From assembly GCA_027858455.1 (NCBI GenBank), contig JAQICQ010000116.1, forward strand, positions 1-5,849: a stretch of DNA of 5,849 bases, written 5' to 3'. This DNA comes from Elusimicrobiota bacterium. Its GTDB lineage: Bacteria > CG03 > SLGR01 > JAGXOG01. This document shows, in pieces, positions 5,175 to 5,849 of this stretch; position 1 is the stretch's first letter; each line of letters starts with the position of its first letter. Below the pieces are notes generated by a model. It saw only the letters and a program-made list of their open reading frames with translations. It was not told where the DNA came from and did not search any database. The translations under genes and the position numbers were made by a program.

Positions 5175-5849
5175 CTATAAATACCTTTTCCCTATATCTA
5201 TATAAAACCCGCTGTCGTTAAGATTAACAGCTCCCGCCTGAATATAAAAATTTGAAGAAAGCCGGTATTTAAAACCATAAATAACCGACAGTCCGCTGTA
5301 GCGCGAGCTGGATGAGATTCCTGTAATGGTTTCACGGTATCTATCCAAGCTGTAACTAAAGGCCGCTCCGAGATAAGGTGTGATATTATTATATTTTTTT
5401 GAAGCATAGAGGGTTAGGTCAACAAAACCCCGGCTGTAATCTATATCAATGGAGCCGCCGCCGAAAGAATTAAAATTTCCTTTTTGTCCCCCTGCCGACA
5501 AGCCCCACTTCCATATATTAAATACTTCAATGTCGCCGCTTAAGGCCCCTTCCACCCCAATTTTAAATTCATAGATACCGCCCGGAGAAGTTTTTCGTCC
5601 GTCTACCTCTGCCCGGCCGGCGGAAATATCAATGATATAATTTAAAATAATCCCGGGTTTAACTCTTAACTTTAAACCGCAATTTTCAAAAGAGATATCT
5701 TCTTTATATCCGTAAAAAGATGTTCCAAAGGAGTAGTTATCATATATAAGCCCTGTTTCTGCAGATGAAATAAGAGTATTTTCAAGATGAGGATTTGTAA
5801 TACCGGCATGAGCCGGCAATACCAAAAATAAGATAAGAAACAATATATT
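5175..5849 (-). CDS. Exported beta-rich protein, probable outer-membrane beta-barrel (5' end cut)
   Basis: About 224 codons are visible and the frame is still open at the right edge. The first possible start inside the window is a TTG at 5843-5841, but the true start probably lies outside, because the visible signal peptide has a hydrophobic core (LFLILFLVL) and a PAHA-G cleavage site but no basic N-terminal residues. The rest is Gly/Ser/Tyr/Phe-rich with many short stretches of alternating polar and hydrophobic residues (for example SAGGQKGNFNSF, FVDLTLYASKKY, LSVIYGFKYRL, FYIQAGAVNL), as in 8- to 10-stranded outer-membrane barrels. There is a single Cys. It ends in DIGKRYL, so the last residue is not the usual Phe or Trp of such proteins, although Tyr is penultimate. 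I do not recognise a specific family; an adhesin-like or structural barrel role is only inference. The EF-G-like gene follows 107 bp downstream on the same strand, and there is no clear terminator between them. Confidence 0.7.
   Translation of the reverse strand, partial: NILFLILFLVLPAHAGITNPHLENTLISSAETGLIYDNYSFGTSFYGYKEDISFENCGLKLRVKPGIILNYIIDISAGRAEVDGRKTSPGGIYEFKIGVEGALSGDIEVFNIWKWGLSAGGQKGNFNSFGGGSIDIDYSRGFVDLTLYASKKYNNITPYLGAAFSYSLDRYRETITGISSSSRYSGLSVIYGFKYRLSSNFYIQAGAVNLNDSGFYIDIGKRYL

Noticed and set aside
5198..5407. Minus-strand 69-codon frame overlapping the exported beta-rich protein gene in another frame
   Set aside because: The main frame continues through it with barrel-like periodicity and a signal peptide. 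This frame has no such support.
5798..5822. Inverted repeat CCGGC-ATGA-GCCGG in the signal-peptide region of the exported protein gene
   Set aside because: It has only five-base arms, is explained by the codons for the PAHAG cleavage region, and has no T-tract.
1..5849. CRISPR array, tRNA, rRNA, riboswitch or transposase
   Set aside because: No regularly spaced repeats, cloverleaf, conserved rRNA segment, known riboswitch core or transposase motif could be seen on either strand.

Overview
The window looks like chromosomal DNA from a Gram-negative-type bacterium. The support is a GspE/PilB-type secretion or pilus ATPase together with an exported, beta-rich protein that resembles an outer-membrane barrel. 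Bases and codons lean to A+T, with ATA and AAA used freely. Gene content and style would suit an uncultivated lineage of the Elusimicrobiota/Omnitrophota kind, but this is only an impression and no marker here settles the phylum.

Layout, left to right. Positions 1-470 hold no recognisable gene. They contain three inverted repeats (57-89, 105-135 and a perfect 16-bp-arm palindrome at 342-374), an unassigned 76-codon reading frame on the minus strand (117-347), a ribosome-binding-site-like sequence for a possible minus-strand gene just off the left edge, and copy A of a 29-bp dispersed repeat (391-419). Next comes a complete PilB/GspE-type ATPase gene on the plus strand (471-2276), ending in an intrinsic terminator that overlaps its stop codon. 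Facing it, 23 bp away, is a minus-strand unit: an EF-G-like translational GTPase (3037-5067) followed 11 nt later by a YebC/PmpR/TACO1-family gene (2300-3025). Upstream of the GTPase, after a 107-bp gap holding copy B of the repeat (5136-5164), is the minus-strand gene for the exported beta-rich protein (5175-5849), cut by the right edge.

Functionally, the minus-strand pair joins an EF-G paralogue to a YebC-family protein. Both families are linked to the ribosome, and the spacing (the YebC ribosome-binding site directly abuts the GTPase stop) suggests coupled translation. The PilB-like ATPase would power assembly of a type IV pilus or type II secretion pseudopilus, but none of its partner genes (pilC, pilT, pilM-Q, pilins) are present.

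No new multi-gene system is evident. The most useful leads are the EF-G2-like/YebC coupling, the loss of the NKxD lysine in that GTPase, the near-identical 29-bp direct repeats bracketing the three central genes, and the perfect palindrome upstream of pilB.
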